Assembly: GCA_037576215.1 (NCBI GenBank)
Contig: JBANDB010000001.1
Location: forward strand, 4,216,001-4,280,000
DNA from: Armillaria gallica
Lineage: Eukaryota; Basidiomycota; Agaricomycetes; Agaricales; Physalacriaceae
Length of the DNA: 64,000 bases
Direction of reading: 5' to 3'
Shown: piece after piece, positions 35,227-47,244 of the stretch
How the letters are laid out: each line of letters starts with the position of its first letter
How positions within the stretch are numbered: the first letter of the stretch is position 1
The notes under the pieces: generated by a model
Told to the model about the DNA's origin: nothing
The model's database searches: none
What the model saw: the letters and a program-made list of their open reading frames with translations, nothing else
Position numbers and translations under genes: made by a program

Positions 35227-38200
35227 TAATACTACGTCTATGACTGCAACCGAGTAAACAGATGGAACAGCCAACCTACCAGCTCCTCGACAACAAGCCT
35301 CTCCAACCAAGCATTGCATGTATCTATTGCAGTGTTAGCCCTCCAGATTCAGAACATGAATAGTAACACTCGCCATGACCAAAGACCATCCAATGGAAAA
35401 TCCCATGAGGCCAACAACCACTGCAAAGGAATTGGCCACACCCTTGATGAATGTTGGAAAGTTGGTGGTGGAAAGCAAAGCCAATATCCTCCCTGGTGGA
35501 AGAGTAAGTGAGATGCACCACTTTTCCCATCCTTGGTGAATATGGTCCAATCACCAGTTGTTGTCAACCCAGAAACTGGCGTATCTATGACAGTCTTTGC
35601 CCTCCATGCAAAAGTTGGGAATCTTGAAAAGGAAGAGAATCCTGGGGATATTCAAATATTGCTAGCTAAGGATGATGGGGCATTAGACTCATCAAATTGT
35701 TTAGTGACTCTGGTGCCAGTACCCATTTCATTAAACAGAGACACTTTTTTGAACTATGTTCTGCTTAAAAACTCAATGGGAGGCTCCTTAAAGGCTGGGG
35801 CGAACTTAAAAATCGTTGGAATAGGGACAATTGCATTTGAAACAGACACAAAAACTGTGGTGAAACTGGAGAAAGTTCTCCATTGCTCAGAAATATCTGT
35901 GAACTTAATATTGGTTTTTTGCCTGGACAAAGACAGGTGGAGTGTCATGTATGGAGGGAGAAGAGTCAACTTCTTTGGACCAGATGGTAAAGTAAATTTT
36001 ATGAGGGCACTAGAAGGGGACCTGTATACCATCAATGGGTGGCTCTTACACGCAGAAGCTCATCATGCCCTAACCATGTGTTCCACAGATATTGCTGTAC
36101 CCATAGAGATATGGCACATGTGGTTTGTGCATCATGGGATTGACAGGATCAAGAATCTGGTAAAGGGGAATCTTATTGATGACCTCAACATTAAAAACGG
36201 ACTCTCTCTCCCTGGAAAATGTGAGCCGTGTATCATTGGAAACCAGAAACACCGACCTTTCGACACCATTGTTACACCAGAGACAGAGTTGTTGGCACTA
36301 GTTGCTTTGGATATCTGGGGCCCAGCATGTGTTCATTCTATTGGTGGTGCATGATATACCATGGAATTCACAGATGATGCATCTTCATGTTGGCAGGTAT
36401 ATTACATGCCTGATAGGTCTGCTGTAGCAACATTGTCAGCATTAGAATCTTTACAGTTATGGCAAAACATCAAACTGGGAAGAAGCTCAGAAAACTTCAA
36501 TATGATAATGAATTTGACTGTAAACTTTGGTGGGACTGGGCTCAAGAGAAGGGTATTTTGTTACTATTCACAGCTCCATATTCTTCGGCAGCAAATGGTG
36601 TTGCAGAACAAGCATTTTGTGTAGTCTTTGGAACTGTACACATCATGCTGGTGGAAGCAGGCCTGTCCCATGGCTGGTGGGCTGAAGCATGTGACTATGC
36701 TATCAAGGTGGGAAATCTTCTGCCATCCTGGTCAAGTACCCAAGGAAAAGTGAACAGGAAAACACCAATCAGTTGGGATTCTCTGGGTTTGGGAGAGTCC
36801 ATGCTATGTTAAAATCCCTGCAGCAAAGGGGGAAAGTAAGCTAGCACCCCATAGCATCAAGGGCTGACTTATTGGACTGGCTGGTTATAGCATATACCAC
36901 ATTTTATTGGATGGGCCCAGTATCAAAATTACAACCTCCCATGATGTGGTATTTGAGGAACTCATCCCAACATGTACTGTCCCTCCTCAGGGGGAGATTA
37001 TACCACTATTGGATGATTCAGAGACCAATACACATATCAGATGTTGGGAAATGTGCCACCTAGACCAGAACGACCATCAAGAATACCTGCCCTGAACCCC
37101 AATGTGACCACAAATCCTCATCAAGGCACCTCAAAACAAATCCCAATCCATGATTGACCAAATGACAGTCAATCTTGCCCAACACATGTCCCAAAACCCT
37201 CACGAGCCCAGATGGAATCAAGTGAATACCTCAAACATGAAGAAAATGCCAGAGAGAAAGGTGATGATTAGGTGAACAATTTCAAAGTTCTGTTGATAGG
37301 GTTTGATGATGAAAACCCAGAGGATGTAATTGCACTCAAGGCATCAGAGCTCGCAGATATCCCTGAACCCAACAACAAATGGACTCCAGCAACCTACCAC
37401 GAAGCGCTAACAAAACCAGAACTATGGGTTCCTGCTATGGAGACAGAGATATGAAGGATGGAGGAACAAGATGTTTGGGAGGTTGTTCCACATGAAAGTT
37501 GGATGAAAACAATTGACATGAGATGGATCTTTAACATAAAGCTCGATGGTGATAGCAGTGACCTAACAAAATGAAGGGCAAGATTGGTGGTAAAAGGGTT
37601 TACCCAAATCAAGGGACTACATTATTTTGAATCTTTTGTGGCTGTGGTCTGATATAAATCACTCAGGATGTTCTTTGCTATTGTTGCTGCACAAGGGCTA
37701 GACTTCTGGCTAATTGACTTCATTGGCACCTACCTCAATGCCAAACCTCAAGGTGAGAACTTTGTATCTCTACCTTAAGGATACAAGAACATTGTCACTC
37801 ATGATTATCCCCCTGGAGATTATGTCTTCAGGATGTGCCGAGCAATGTATGAAACGATGGATGCAGGAAATGCTTGGTTCAACAAGCTAAATAAAATTTT
37901 TATGCAACTCGGTCATGTCCAATCATGAGCAGACCCATGTGTCCGACTGTTAAAGTGAGAAGGTGAATATACTATCACCTACACATACACAGATGATGTC
38001 TCTGAGGCTTCAACATCAAAGAGAGAGGGAGAATTGGTGAGAAAAGAGATTAGAGAGGTGTATGATATCAAGGACATGGGAAAGCACAATAGTGTCCTTG
38101 GTATGACCATTGAATTTGATGAGGCTGATGGCTCTATTTCTCTACACTAGAAGAACCTCATAATAAAGACTCTGGAACAGTTCAGGATGACTGATTGCAA

Positions 38201-38302
38201 ACCTAAAGCAACACTGCTACCAGTCAGAACACTCATGGCCTTTGATACACAGCCTTGTCCCATTCCACCCTCAGACCAAGAATACATGAAGGATAAGGAC
38301 TA

Positions 38303-38682
38303 CTGTACTATTTCATTCAAATTGAACGTCACACATCACAGAGGCCCTGTTCGAGTACGAAAAACTACTGTTGGTCATGCATCACGGGAGGCTTGTTCAA
38401 ATTGATTTTGCACCCCATCACAAGTCTGAAACCAAAAATTCACCCTAACCAAGCCATAACTGGACTAAAATTTGAAAATTTTGCTGGAAAGCTTAGTTTT
38501 CAATCATTGGTGCAAAATGTTCCAAATTTTCATTGTGAAGCTGTACAATTGAAGCTGACTCTGAATTTCAAGGTTCAAATTTTTTCGTCCATCACACATC
38601 CTCAATGCCCTGTTCAAGTGTTCAAATTAGTCCAAACATGTCACACATCACACCAAGGTTCAAATTGAATGAAATAGTACAG
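38303..38682. repeat. MITE of the CTGTACTATT family in Copia RT
   Basis: 380 bp, ends CTGTACTATTTCATTCAA (24-bp near-perfect inverted termini), flanked by TA. It splits the RT tail between KDKDY and KAVLGSLNHIA. Confidence 0.85.
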
Positions 38683-38819
38683 TACAAAGCAGTACTGGGA
38701 TCATTGAACCATATTGCTAATGGTACACATCCAGACATCACCTTTGCTACCAACTATCTCCAATGTTTCACTTCTAATCCAAGACCCATACACTGAAATT
38801 GAGCTATGCACATCCTCAG

Positions 38820-39349
38820 TAGGGCTGTGCACCGTCACCGTATTGTATGGTGATATGGCTTCCATGTATGGTATATGTACTGAAGCCATGAGCACTCTAG
38901 GTGATACCGTACATTATGGCCATTGACAGCCGTATTTGCATGGCAGTGCTACCAGGCATGAATGTACATTTTTGAGGCCGGTATGCACCTGTAAGTAGGT
39001 TTGAACCCACTCACTATCATACCATTTCAGATGTCTACCTGTACAATGCATTTACAGGTTGAATTGAAGCCTGTAGGGTAGTATGACACCATGATGTAAG
39101 CCCCTAAGCTTTTTCATTGATGAAGAAAACCATTGATTCCTAGTCATGATGTGTGCAGGGTGTGTTAAACTGCATGGTATGCCATTAATGACACATCGAG
39201 GACCATGTTCACACTAATTATAGAAACATACCTAGTCACAGCTAGTATGGCCATATATATAGCTTTGACAGTTGTAATTGTATGGACCGAAGCCATCAGC
39301 CAAGTTGACTATATGGTATACGGTCGGTTACGGATGGTGCGCAGCCTTA
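38820..39349. repeat. Short hAT-like element in Copia RNase H region
   Basis: 530 bp, ends TAGGGCTGTGCACC and, inverted, TAAGGCTGCGCACC. The 8-bp flanks ATCCTCAG and ATTCTCAG differ at one base. Non-coding. Confidence 0.7.
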
Positions 39350-39921
39350 ATTCTCAGGTATCTAAAGAGAACAATCCAATACAAAATCACTTACCAACAA
39401 GGCAACCAAACAGATGACAGCTTAACCCCATTGGATATGTTGATTCATCACATGGAGATGATAGAACAACAGGGAAGTTGATGATAAGACATGTCTTCAA
39501 AATGGCTGGTGGACTGGTTTCATGGAGCAGTCAAGCACAGAAGAGAGTTGCGCTGTCTACCACTGAAGCTGAATATGTGGTGACAGTATATGGTGAATGA
39601 CAATTGATGTGGATGGGATCATTCCTAGATGAGTTGGAAATTGAAAAGAACCATCTGTATCCATTATGGTGTGACAATAACAGCTCTATCGACCTCACAC
39701 AGTCAACTAAAGGGCATGGAAAGTCAAAACATTTTGCTCTTGACTACCATTGGATATGCAATGCTGTCAAACTCAAAGACCTTGATATTTGCTATATCCC
39801 TTCTGAGGATAACTTCACAGACATCTTTACAAAGACTATTCCCAAACCTCATGCAACAGATCTTTTACAGTGTATGGGAATGACTGGACTTTAACTTCAT
39901 GGGTGGTGACTTCAGGGGGAG

Positions 39922-40162
39922 TGTTGAGAGGTTCAGTTGTCGACCATCAGGTATTTCAGGCACCTTTTATTTCAAAGCTCAATCATTGCCATACATTTTT
40001 GCTGCTAGATTTCTATTTCTGTACCTCAGTCTTTTACACCCATCTTGAGTGTAGACTGAGGTACATTTCTCTATTATTTATATTACCCAGTAGTACTTAT
40101 GACTTCACAGAACATCGTCTTATTAACAGGTACTCAATATAGTCTTTTACACCCATCTTGAG
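39922..40162 (+). repeat. 3' LTR of the Copia with internal duplication, split by Gypsy
   Basis: After CTTATTAACA at 40131 the LTR motif TTTTACACCCATCTTGAG appears again (40145-40162). Its continuation TTGAGTGTAGACTGAG lies beyond the Gypsy element at 51711. So the LTR was partly duplicated or extended before Gypsy entered. Confidence 0.6.
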
Positions 40163-40632
40163 TGTTACGATTTATTCATTTTCTTGGCATCTTATCTTAT
40201 CTCTGGCAGATAAGATAAGATGCTTACTCACCACCTTCCTTAGACCCGCGACTCTCGGAGAGTCTTCATAAATCTTCACATCGCTAACACGTCACACTCA
40301 GTCGACGTGTATGCGACACGTACTCAATACGACTTAACACGTATCAAGCACGTCTTATTCTCGGCTATCGTGTATTTGGCTTATTCACTTTCTAACATGG
40401 TAGCCTCATCTTAGTACCTATTACGAACCTTGACTTTAGTATATAAGTAGCGTACTCAAAGCCTGTATTTCCCTAGCTTTGAGCTAAAGTTTATTCATAC
40501 CGAAACCCATCCCTCCTTGCTAAGAGCTCCTAAAGTGAGTCTTGGGCATCAATCATCACAAGGGCTAGACGGTGACTGTACGAACGCGATACAGCCGATC
40601 TATTCACCTTTGATTGAAGTTCGGGTCTAACA
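40163..40632 (+). repeat. 5' LTR of Gypsy
   Basis: 470 bp from TGTTACGA to TCTAACA. It contains a perfect 16-bp-stem hairpin near its start (40187-40223) and a TATA-like GTATATAAGTAG near 40440. I found no matching copy at the 3' end. Confidence 0.65.
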
Positions 40633-40677
40633 ATTAGCTTAAAGCTGACCCACACTCTTTTACCAGAACAACCTCTC

Positions 40678-41535
40678 ATGGAGAACGACGACGCTCGGAT
40701 TATAGCAATCGCACTAGGAATACCAAGCGCCACCCTCGTCTCCATCGCCCTCATTCTTGCAGTCAGGTTCCGCCACAGAACAAGGCAACTACAGCTCCGA
40801 CAACAGGAAGAGGCGCACCGAACCACCCCCTCAGTCATCACAGACAACTCCAATGGCATCCCGCTCGAGCAGCAGCCACCGCGACTCTTCGCACCCATAC
40901 CACGGCGACCGATCCCAATCCACCAGTTCGCTGGGCCAGGAATCGACCACGCGGAGACAGACGTTTCTGAGCAGGCTCCTCCCGACATCCCAGAGGAAAG
41001 CACTCCTACCCCTCCCAGAGGGCGCCCGGCCAGTATCAACATCACCGCCGAGCATCCCGCTTCCCACTATGCCTCGTTTGTCCCTCGAACTCCCTCACCC
41101 GACTCAGACTCCCGAATCGCCACCAGTAGGAGGAGATGCAACATGGGCCGCAACAGACGACCCGACATCCCAGCAACCGATAACAACGATGGGGTTGGCA
41201 GGCACTCTGCTCCACCACCCGCAACCGGTATTACTCCCAAGGAGTTCTGGGATAACTTCGACGTCCCCTACAGCGCCTTCTTCCCGACGCGCGACGCCCC
41301 TTCACCCGAGCGTCATGTACCCCAAGGAAGGTTCGGAATGACCCTCACCACGTGGGACGTCCCCGTACAGGCCCACGAGTCGACACTCGAGCCTGTACAT
41401 GTCGAGGAACCTGTCGCCGGCCCCTCTAACCTCATGCCACCACCAAGGCGAAGCGGTTGGCGAGCACAGCCAAGAAGGTCCCCAAACCGTCCCCCTCGAG
41501 CAAGTGCTTGGGAGCAAATCGCCAACTCACTCTGA
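40678..41535 (+). CDS. Extra ORF upstream of Gypsy gag, predicted single-pass membrane protein
   Basis: A 285-codon open frame beginning with ATG 46 nt after the LTR. Residues 8-28 (IIAIALGIPSATLVSIALILA) form one clear hydrophobic helix, followed by RFRHRTR, a stop-transfer-like basic patch. The rest is Pro-rich and polar (repeated PPR, PRRP and SPNRPPR), likely disordered. No known env, gag or pol motif is seen. It ends with a stop 147 nt before gag. An ORF in this position is not part of the standard Ty3/Gypsy plan. Its uninterrupted length, while pol has stops, is notable but could be chance in this GC-rich stretch. Confidence 0.6.
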   Translation: MENDDARIIAIALGIPSATLVSIALILAVRFRHRTRQLQLRQQEEAHRTTPSVITDNSNGIPLEQQPPRLFAPIPRRPIPIHQFAGPGIDHAETDVSEQAPPDIPEESTPTPPRGRPASINITAEHPASHYASFVPRTPSPDSDSRIATSRRRCNMGRNRRPDIPATDNNDGVGRHSAPPPATGITPKEFWDNFDVPYSAFFPTRDAPSPERHVPQGRFGMTLTTWDVPVQAHESTLEPVHVEEPVAGPSNLMPPPRRSGWRAQPRRSPNRPPRASAWEQIANSL

Positions 41536-42942
41536 AATCAGCCACAGCAGGAGCTCAAAGTCAGTGAGTCGACCACCGTCATCAATCCGTGACTGAACCG
41601 TCCCTCTACCCCGTTCCGACTCACGATCGATGGGATCCCCAAGTCGACCTCTGAGCAGACGCGCAACAACAGCCCTTACCCAGTGATGACAACATTGATT
41701 GATGCAATCAATTTCTATAGCCAGACAGACGATGACTCCACAGTCCCTACTCCTGCTATATTAAGACAAGCAACGTTTTTAAATTTGTACAATTATTTCG
41801 CCTTCAAGTTACCCTTTTCCACGGCCTGGGGAGAGTCCCTAGCCGGGAACGATTATTTTATGAAGAGAAATAGAGGTCTCCCAGCAGACGAGATTCTACA
41901 GTATGAGGCGGAGCGAAACGCTCGTGCCTTGTGGAATTCCGTACACCCGGACACCATAATCGAAGAATGGCCCGAGTACGAAGAAGCCGCACTAGAGATC
42001 GAGGCCCAGGAACCCATGCCAGATGAGCCCCCAGTAGCGCCTCCCCGAGTTACTAACACCTTTGCCTATGCGACAAGAATGGCAGCACCAGGAACATACA
42101 CACCCAGGTACTTACCATTCGCTGGGGCTAATGGAGCTGGTGGAGGCGGTGGAGGCGGTGGGCAACCTGCACAGCCACCTCCCACACCACCAGTACGGGT
42201 AATGCTCCCACGATTCCCGGCGCCACCAGCAATGCCAGACCCACCTATACCCTGGGAATTGCAAGCTGGAGCGATAGCCTCCTATGACGATTTCAAGCCG
42301 AAAATCTTGAAAGAGGTCGACAACTTCTTAGGGGACTCAGACGACATCGCTCGCTTCTTCTTAAAGTGCGAGTTACACTTCGACGTCTTCAACCGGCACT
42401 TCTGCCAACACCCGCACAAAGTAGTCTTTTGCGTTTCACGACTCGCAGGAGATGCCGAAAGGTGGTGGCAGTTGTGCGCCAAAATCATAGGGAAGACGGT
42501 GGACGGCGAGCAGCAGTACCCAACCTACAATGAGTTCCAGACGGAGCTCAATAAAAGGTTCTGGAAGGACGCTGACTCACAGATAAAGTACGCACAGTGG
42601 GAAAAGCTAAAGCAGTTGGAACACAAGGATGGCGACAAGTTCTTCCAGCTATTCGAAGAACTAGCCTACCATGCCGGAGTATGCAATAACGACCAAGTTA
42701 TGCTCCACCAGATCAAGAAGGCCGCCTGTCAGTCGAGCAAAAATACGATATACTCATCAGACGGCGATGTGCCAACCGATTACCCAGTGTGGAAGGCTCG
42801 CCTACTCCGAATCGATCTCAATTGGCGCCTCAAACAGGCAGAAGGAACGACTGGGCCACCAACCCGATCACAGAAAACGACCACACCTATACAGGGTGGT
42901 CAAACCAGGGCCCCTGTACCACCTAATGCTGCTACTTTTCCC

Positions 42943-45927
42943 CTTGAAATGTGTCAGTTGACAGTGGTAATTAATGTATCAGGACTGTCAGTTGATACAC
43001 CAGCCTATATAGGGTATTTTCGCAGTACTGCATGGTCTATTAGTCAGCACAGAAACCCGGACCAAATCATGTGATTATCAGAAAATCCGGCAACTCCGGG
43101 AATTGAACCCAGGACCTTAAAAAGATTCACAATAATATCATATGACATGGCCAAAGTGTGCATGCTAACCACTATATCATACTGGCATTATATATTTATG
43201 TAATCATCTCCCTATATGGCCTCCCTCTCTTAGATTTATAATATCCCAATTGGGCCCTCCCTTTGGTGCGCTTTGGTGCGCTTTTTTTTCCTTATTGGGC
43301 TGGTCAAATTGGCCCATCAATTGCACCTAGAATTGGCTGTGCCATGGCATTGATGGCATCAATATCAGGCCATTTTTAGACAAAATTCGCATTTTTGCTC
43401 ATTTTGGGCTTCCTCAGGCTACTAGGTGGGTCAGGGGATGGTACTAGTATATGCATAAACATAAATAGCATAAAAGCGAACCCTCTGGTGAGGTATGGGG
43501 GCCCTGGGGAGGGGGTAAAAAGGGTAAAATAGTGAAAAATAGCGGAAAATCACCGAAAATTCGCGTTTTAGGGGTAATACGTGCATCGGATCGCTTCGAA
43601 AACTTGACCAATGAATTCCCTGACCTTGAAAACCCCTAAACGGCCCCTCTACAGTACATGTGGCGCATTTTATGGCTAGGCATAATCGGGAAAATTGGCT
43701 TTTTATGGTACTGCGTACATTGGATCGCTCCAGGGATGTTACCAATCGATTTCTACACTATGAAAACCTTAGAATACATCTTCATATGCTATATATGACC
43801 ACCAGAATGCGATGAAAAATGGGGGATTGGGGGGAAACACGGTTTATTTTGTTTTCTAGGCATCGCGTCGGTCTGGGGACATCACCAATCGATTCCTCGA
43901 CCTTGAAAACCCCCAAACGACTCTTGGGTACATTTATGGGGTCTCAGGAACGATGTAAATATTGATGTAACAGTTTAGGAGGAGCACATATGGAAACTCG
44001 CATTTCTGAGCTTCGGAAAACTTCGGAGTTGTCGCCAATGGATTTCTTGACCTTGAAAACCCCAGAACACCACAGGAACACATTTAAAACCTTTGAAATC
44101 CGTGGTAAAAAAGGTGATAGTGAAAATATGCGAAATACCATATATCTCGCCTTTTTGAGTGTTGGGGATGGTAATTCTGGTATAGAATACACAATATATA
44201 TTGTATAATAATGTGTACAAAAGCTTAGGATGATCCTAAATGTATTGGCAGAGATATAAGGAGATCTTTCTAAAAAAAAGGAGGAGCACTTCCCAGATTT
44301 CGAGTTTCTGGTCATCCCATGGCCTGGAGACTATCAGATTCGGATTCCTGGACCCAAAAAACATAAGATTCAGCTATCATCCCTGGGGGTCATTTTTACT
44401 AGTGCATAATCCATGCACACAGCATATCTTTGTGCATAACTGAGTGCACACTCATTACTTTGGAGTTTTGACACATAAACCCCATGGATGATTGGTGTTT
44501 CTACCATTTTTTGGGTCCAGGAATCCGAATCTGATAGTCTCCAGGCCATGGGATGACCAGAAACTCGAAATCTGGGAAGTGCTCCTCCTTTTTTTTAGAA
44601 AGATCTCCTTATATCTCTGCCAATACATTTAGGATCATCCTAAGCTTTTGTACACATTATTATACAATATATATTGTGTATTCTATACCAGAATTACCAT
44701 CCCCAACACTCAAAAAGGCGAGATATATGGTATTTCGCATATTTTCACTATCACCTTTTTTACCACGGATTTCAAAGGTTTTAAATGTGTTCCTGTGGTG
44801 TTCTGGGGGTTTTCAAGGTCAAGAAATCCATTGGCGACAACTCCGAAGTTTTCCGAAGCTCAGAAATGCGAGTTTCCATATGTGCTCCTCCTAAACTGTT
44901 ACATCAATATTTACATCGTTCCTGAGACCCCATAAATGTACCCAAGAGTCGTTTGGGGGTTTTCAAGGTCGAGGAATCGATTGGTGATGTCCCCAGACCG
45001 ACGCGATGCCTAGAAAACAAAATAAACCGTGTTTCCCCCCCAATCCCCCATTTTTCATCGCATTCTGGTGGTCATATATAGCATATGAAGATGTATTCTA
45101 AGGTTTTCATAGTGTAGAAATCGATTGGTAACATCCCTGGAGCGATCCAATGTACGCAGTACCATAAAAAGCCAATTTTCCCGATTATGCCTAGCCATAA
45201 AATGCGCCACATGTACTGTAGAGGGGCCGTTTAGGGGTTTTCAAGGTCAGGGAATTCATTGGTCAAGTTTTCGAAGCGATCCGATGCACGTATTACCCCT
45301 AAAACGCGAATTTTCGGTGATTTTCCGCTATTTTTCACTATTTTACCCTTTTTACCCCCTCCCCAGGGCCCCCATACCTCACCAGAGGGTTCGCTTTTAT
45401 GCTATTTATGTTTATGCATATACTAGTACCATCCCCTGACCCACCTAGTAGCCTGAGGAAGCCCAAAATGAGCAAAAATGCGAATTTTGTCTAAAAATGG
45501 CCTGATATTGATGCCATCAATGCCATGGCACAGCCAATTCTAGGTGCAATTGATGGGCCAATTTGACCAGCCCAATAAGGAAAAAAAAGCGCACCAAAGC
45601 GCACCAAAGGGAGGGCCCAATTGGGATATTATAAATCTAAGAGAGGGAGGCCATATAGGGAGATGATTACATAAATATATAATGCCAGTATGATATAGTG
45701 GTTAGCATGCACACTTTGGCCATGTCATATGATATTATTGTGAATCTTTTTAAGGTCCTGGGTTCAATTCCCGGAGTTGCCGGATTTTCTGATAATCACA
45801 TGATTTGGTCCGGGTTTCTGTGCTGACTAATAGACCATGCAGTACTGCGAAAATACCCTATATAGGCTGGTGTATCAACTGACAGTCCTGATACATTAAT
45901 TACCACTGTCAACTGACACATTTCAAG
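42943..45927. mobile_element. 3-kb near-perfect palindromic (fold-back) element inside Gypsy gag
   Basis: The left arm 42943-44361 (about 1.42 kb) is the reverse complement of the right arm 44507-45927, with a 145-bp unique centre. The arms are almost identical: the predicted 104-residue frames at 43431-43745 and 45125-45439 are the same, and one 1-nt difference (CCCC versus CCCCC) is seen near 44.06/44.8 kb. Outer ends are CTTGAAATGTGTCAGTTGAC. An imperfect GCTGCTA..TTTC match extends a further 20 bp. No target duplication or transposase frame is evident. Each arm holds a tRNA-like segment. Confidence 0.9.
45690..45783 (+). repeat. tRNA-like segment in the palindrome arm (mirror copy at 43083-43178)
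   Basis: An A-box-like GATATAGTGGTTAGCATG and a B box GGGTTCAATTCCC with a good T-arm (CTGGG/CCCGG) are spaced wider than in a normal tRNA. The acceptor stem does not pair. It is best read as a tRNA-derived SINE-like head or pseudo-tRNA with an insertion. Confidence 0.45.
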
Positions 45928-46190
45928 CAGAAATCTAGCAGCCCAGGCTATCTGTACTGACAACAGTGACGGGCACAGGGACAACTTACGGAGGACGCAG
46001 ACAGCCGATGAATGTCGACGAAGCCAGGGCAGCATTGGTATGCTATGGATGTGGTAAGAAAGGCCACTTCAAGCGTGACTGCCCTACCGTGCCCAAAACC
46101 CGAGCTGAGTCTTTGCGACGTGCAAACACTTACTGGGACATAAAGGAAGGCCTCTCAATGATTGAGGAGGTAAAAGAATCCACCGTCTAG

Positions 46191-47244
46191 ATAACGATTC
46201 GATCTATTCAGTGACTTGGGACTTGGTTTCGGCTGGTATGCCTCTCGCATTCAACTCATGTACTTATATATCGCCTGTAGTAACCACCACGCATTCGAAT
46301 ATACCCGCGACTTCGTAATCAGACCAGAAACCAAGGAGGAATCAATTTACGCCTAACGAAGCGATCACAGGAACGAGCGCGGTAGTCACTGAGCTATCGG
46401 CTCAACGTCTGGCAAGTAACCTATCACAGGCGAAAGCGGACGGTAAGTCGCCTACCATAGCGACATCTATCATAACGGCATTGCACCAGTTGAGGCCCTT
46501 CCCTTTGGGAACCGCCGCAGTGACGAATGAACGACTGGATAGGGCAGGAGGGCAGACAGCTATGCTCCCGCGTAAACGTCCCCTACCTGATAAAGCGGCT
46601 CTACGGAGTCCCTGCCACGCAGGGAGTTTTGAGGGAATAGCTCCAGCGAAACCTCCTCTGGTAAAAGAGAATACCGCAAGGCTAGCAGAGTGTAAATCCC
46701 ACGACGGGGCTCTAGCAGCAGCCACGGAGGCCAGCTCCCACAACACTGGACTACAGGCCCTAACGAAGGCAACATTAGACGCGACAAGGGGCTATTTGCC
46801 CTCCGTCCTGAAGAACCAAGAGGATGAACCAGAGTCGGGTAAGTGCCCCCGATCAGTTGCCAACGCCTATCGAGACGTAGGGCGACCTGACGATGGGGGA
46901 ACGCTGAATGAAACGAGGGTCCTGGTCATCACAGAGACGGGCCCGAAGGACCAAGGTGAAGGCGACCACTCGTCGATGGTGAGAAGCGAAGGCAATTGTC
47001 GTCCAGTGGTGACAGCACCTTCGAGGAAAGCACCTCCCGTTCCACGACCGACCAGAAAGCCGCAGGTTCGGAAGCTGCTAGCGCCCAGGCAGTGCAAAGG
47101 GGGCATCAGGTAGCTACTTTGGAAGAAGTACCTGATCACGAGGACATTACCAATTTCATGATGAACAAGAACGCTAACTTAACCCCTTTAGACTTAGAAA
47201 ATGCGGTGACCTCACCGACGGTAGTCACGCCCGTATAGGGTGAC
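46191..47244 (+). other. Gypsy gag-pol spacer with unassigned ORFs
   Basis: The frame at 46481-47113 is low in motifs (Lys/Arg/Pro/Ala-rich). A further open piece ends at a TAG at 47236-47238, possibly CAG originally. It lies between the knuckle and protease and probably belongs to the polyprotein linker. Confidence 0.45.

Larger units (their letters stand above)
35227..39895 (+). pseudogene. Copia gag-pol remnant (knuckle, protease, integrase, RT, RNase H)
   Basis: In order: a damaged zinc knuckle (NHCKGIGHTLDEC, first Cys lost) near 35.42 kb; a protease region where DSGAT is replaced (DSSNCLVTL); a gag-pre-integrase segment WHMWFVHHGIDRI and CEPCIIGNQKHRPF near 36.1-36.26 kb; the integrase core with LQYDNEFDCK and YSSAANGVAEQAF near 36.5-36.6 kb; the RT segment with MRWIFNIKLDG, ARLVVKGFTQ and YTYTDDVSEA (YVDD equivalent TDDV) at 37.5-38.0 kb; RNase H with ALSTTEAEYVV and LWCDNNSSIDL at 39.55-39.7 kb. 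Many TGA/TAG stops interrupt it, so it is inactive. Confidence 0.85.
31108..40131 (+). mobile_element. Old, degenerate Copia retrotransposon with nested insertions
   Basis: The 5' LTR (31108-31264) and 3' LTR (39922 onward) share GAGAGGTTCAG ... TTTTACACCCATCTTGAGTGTAGACTGAG ... CTTATTAACA. A polypurine tract TTCAGGGGGAG directly precedes the 3' LTR. Gag, protease, integrase, RT and RNase H remnants appear in order but with many stops and shifts. Insertions at 32089-35226, 38303-38682 and 38820-39349 interrupt it, and the Gypsy element sits in its 3' LTR region. Confidence 0.82.
41686..46190 (+). pseudogene. Gypsy gag split by the palindromic element
   Basis: The first part (41686-42942) has an acidic N-terminal region, a Gly run, a Pro-rich linker and the retrotransposon gag domain: FLGDSDDIARFFLKCELHF, VVFCVSRLAGDAERWWQL, FQTELNKRFW, FQLFEELAYHAG. 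The second part (45966-46190) holds the knuckle CYGCGKKGHFKRDC. The 3-kb palindrome lies between. Rejoined sequence has a stop close to the junction, so gag is broken in at least one more way. Confidence 0.85.

Noticed and set aside
32079..35338. GCAGTGTTA repeated on both sides as a 9-bp target duplication
   Set aside because: The inverted ends of the element lie at 32089 and 35226, about 100 bp inside the right copy, and Copia gag reads on directly from 35227. The TA flanks fit the ends better.
43431..45439. Identical 104-codon frames in both palindrome arms (43431-43745 and 45125-45439)
   Set aside because: They are identical only because the arms are; no family motif is seen, and other frames in the arms are equally open by chance.
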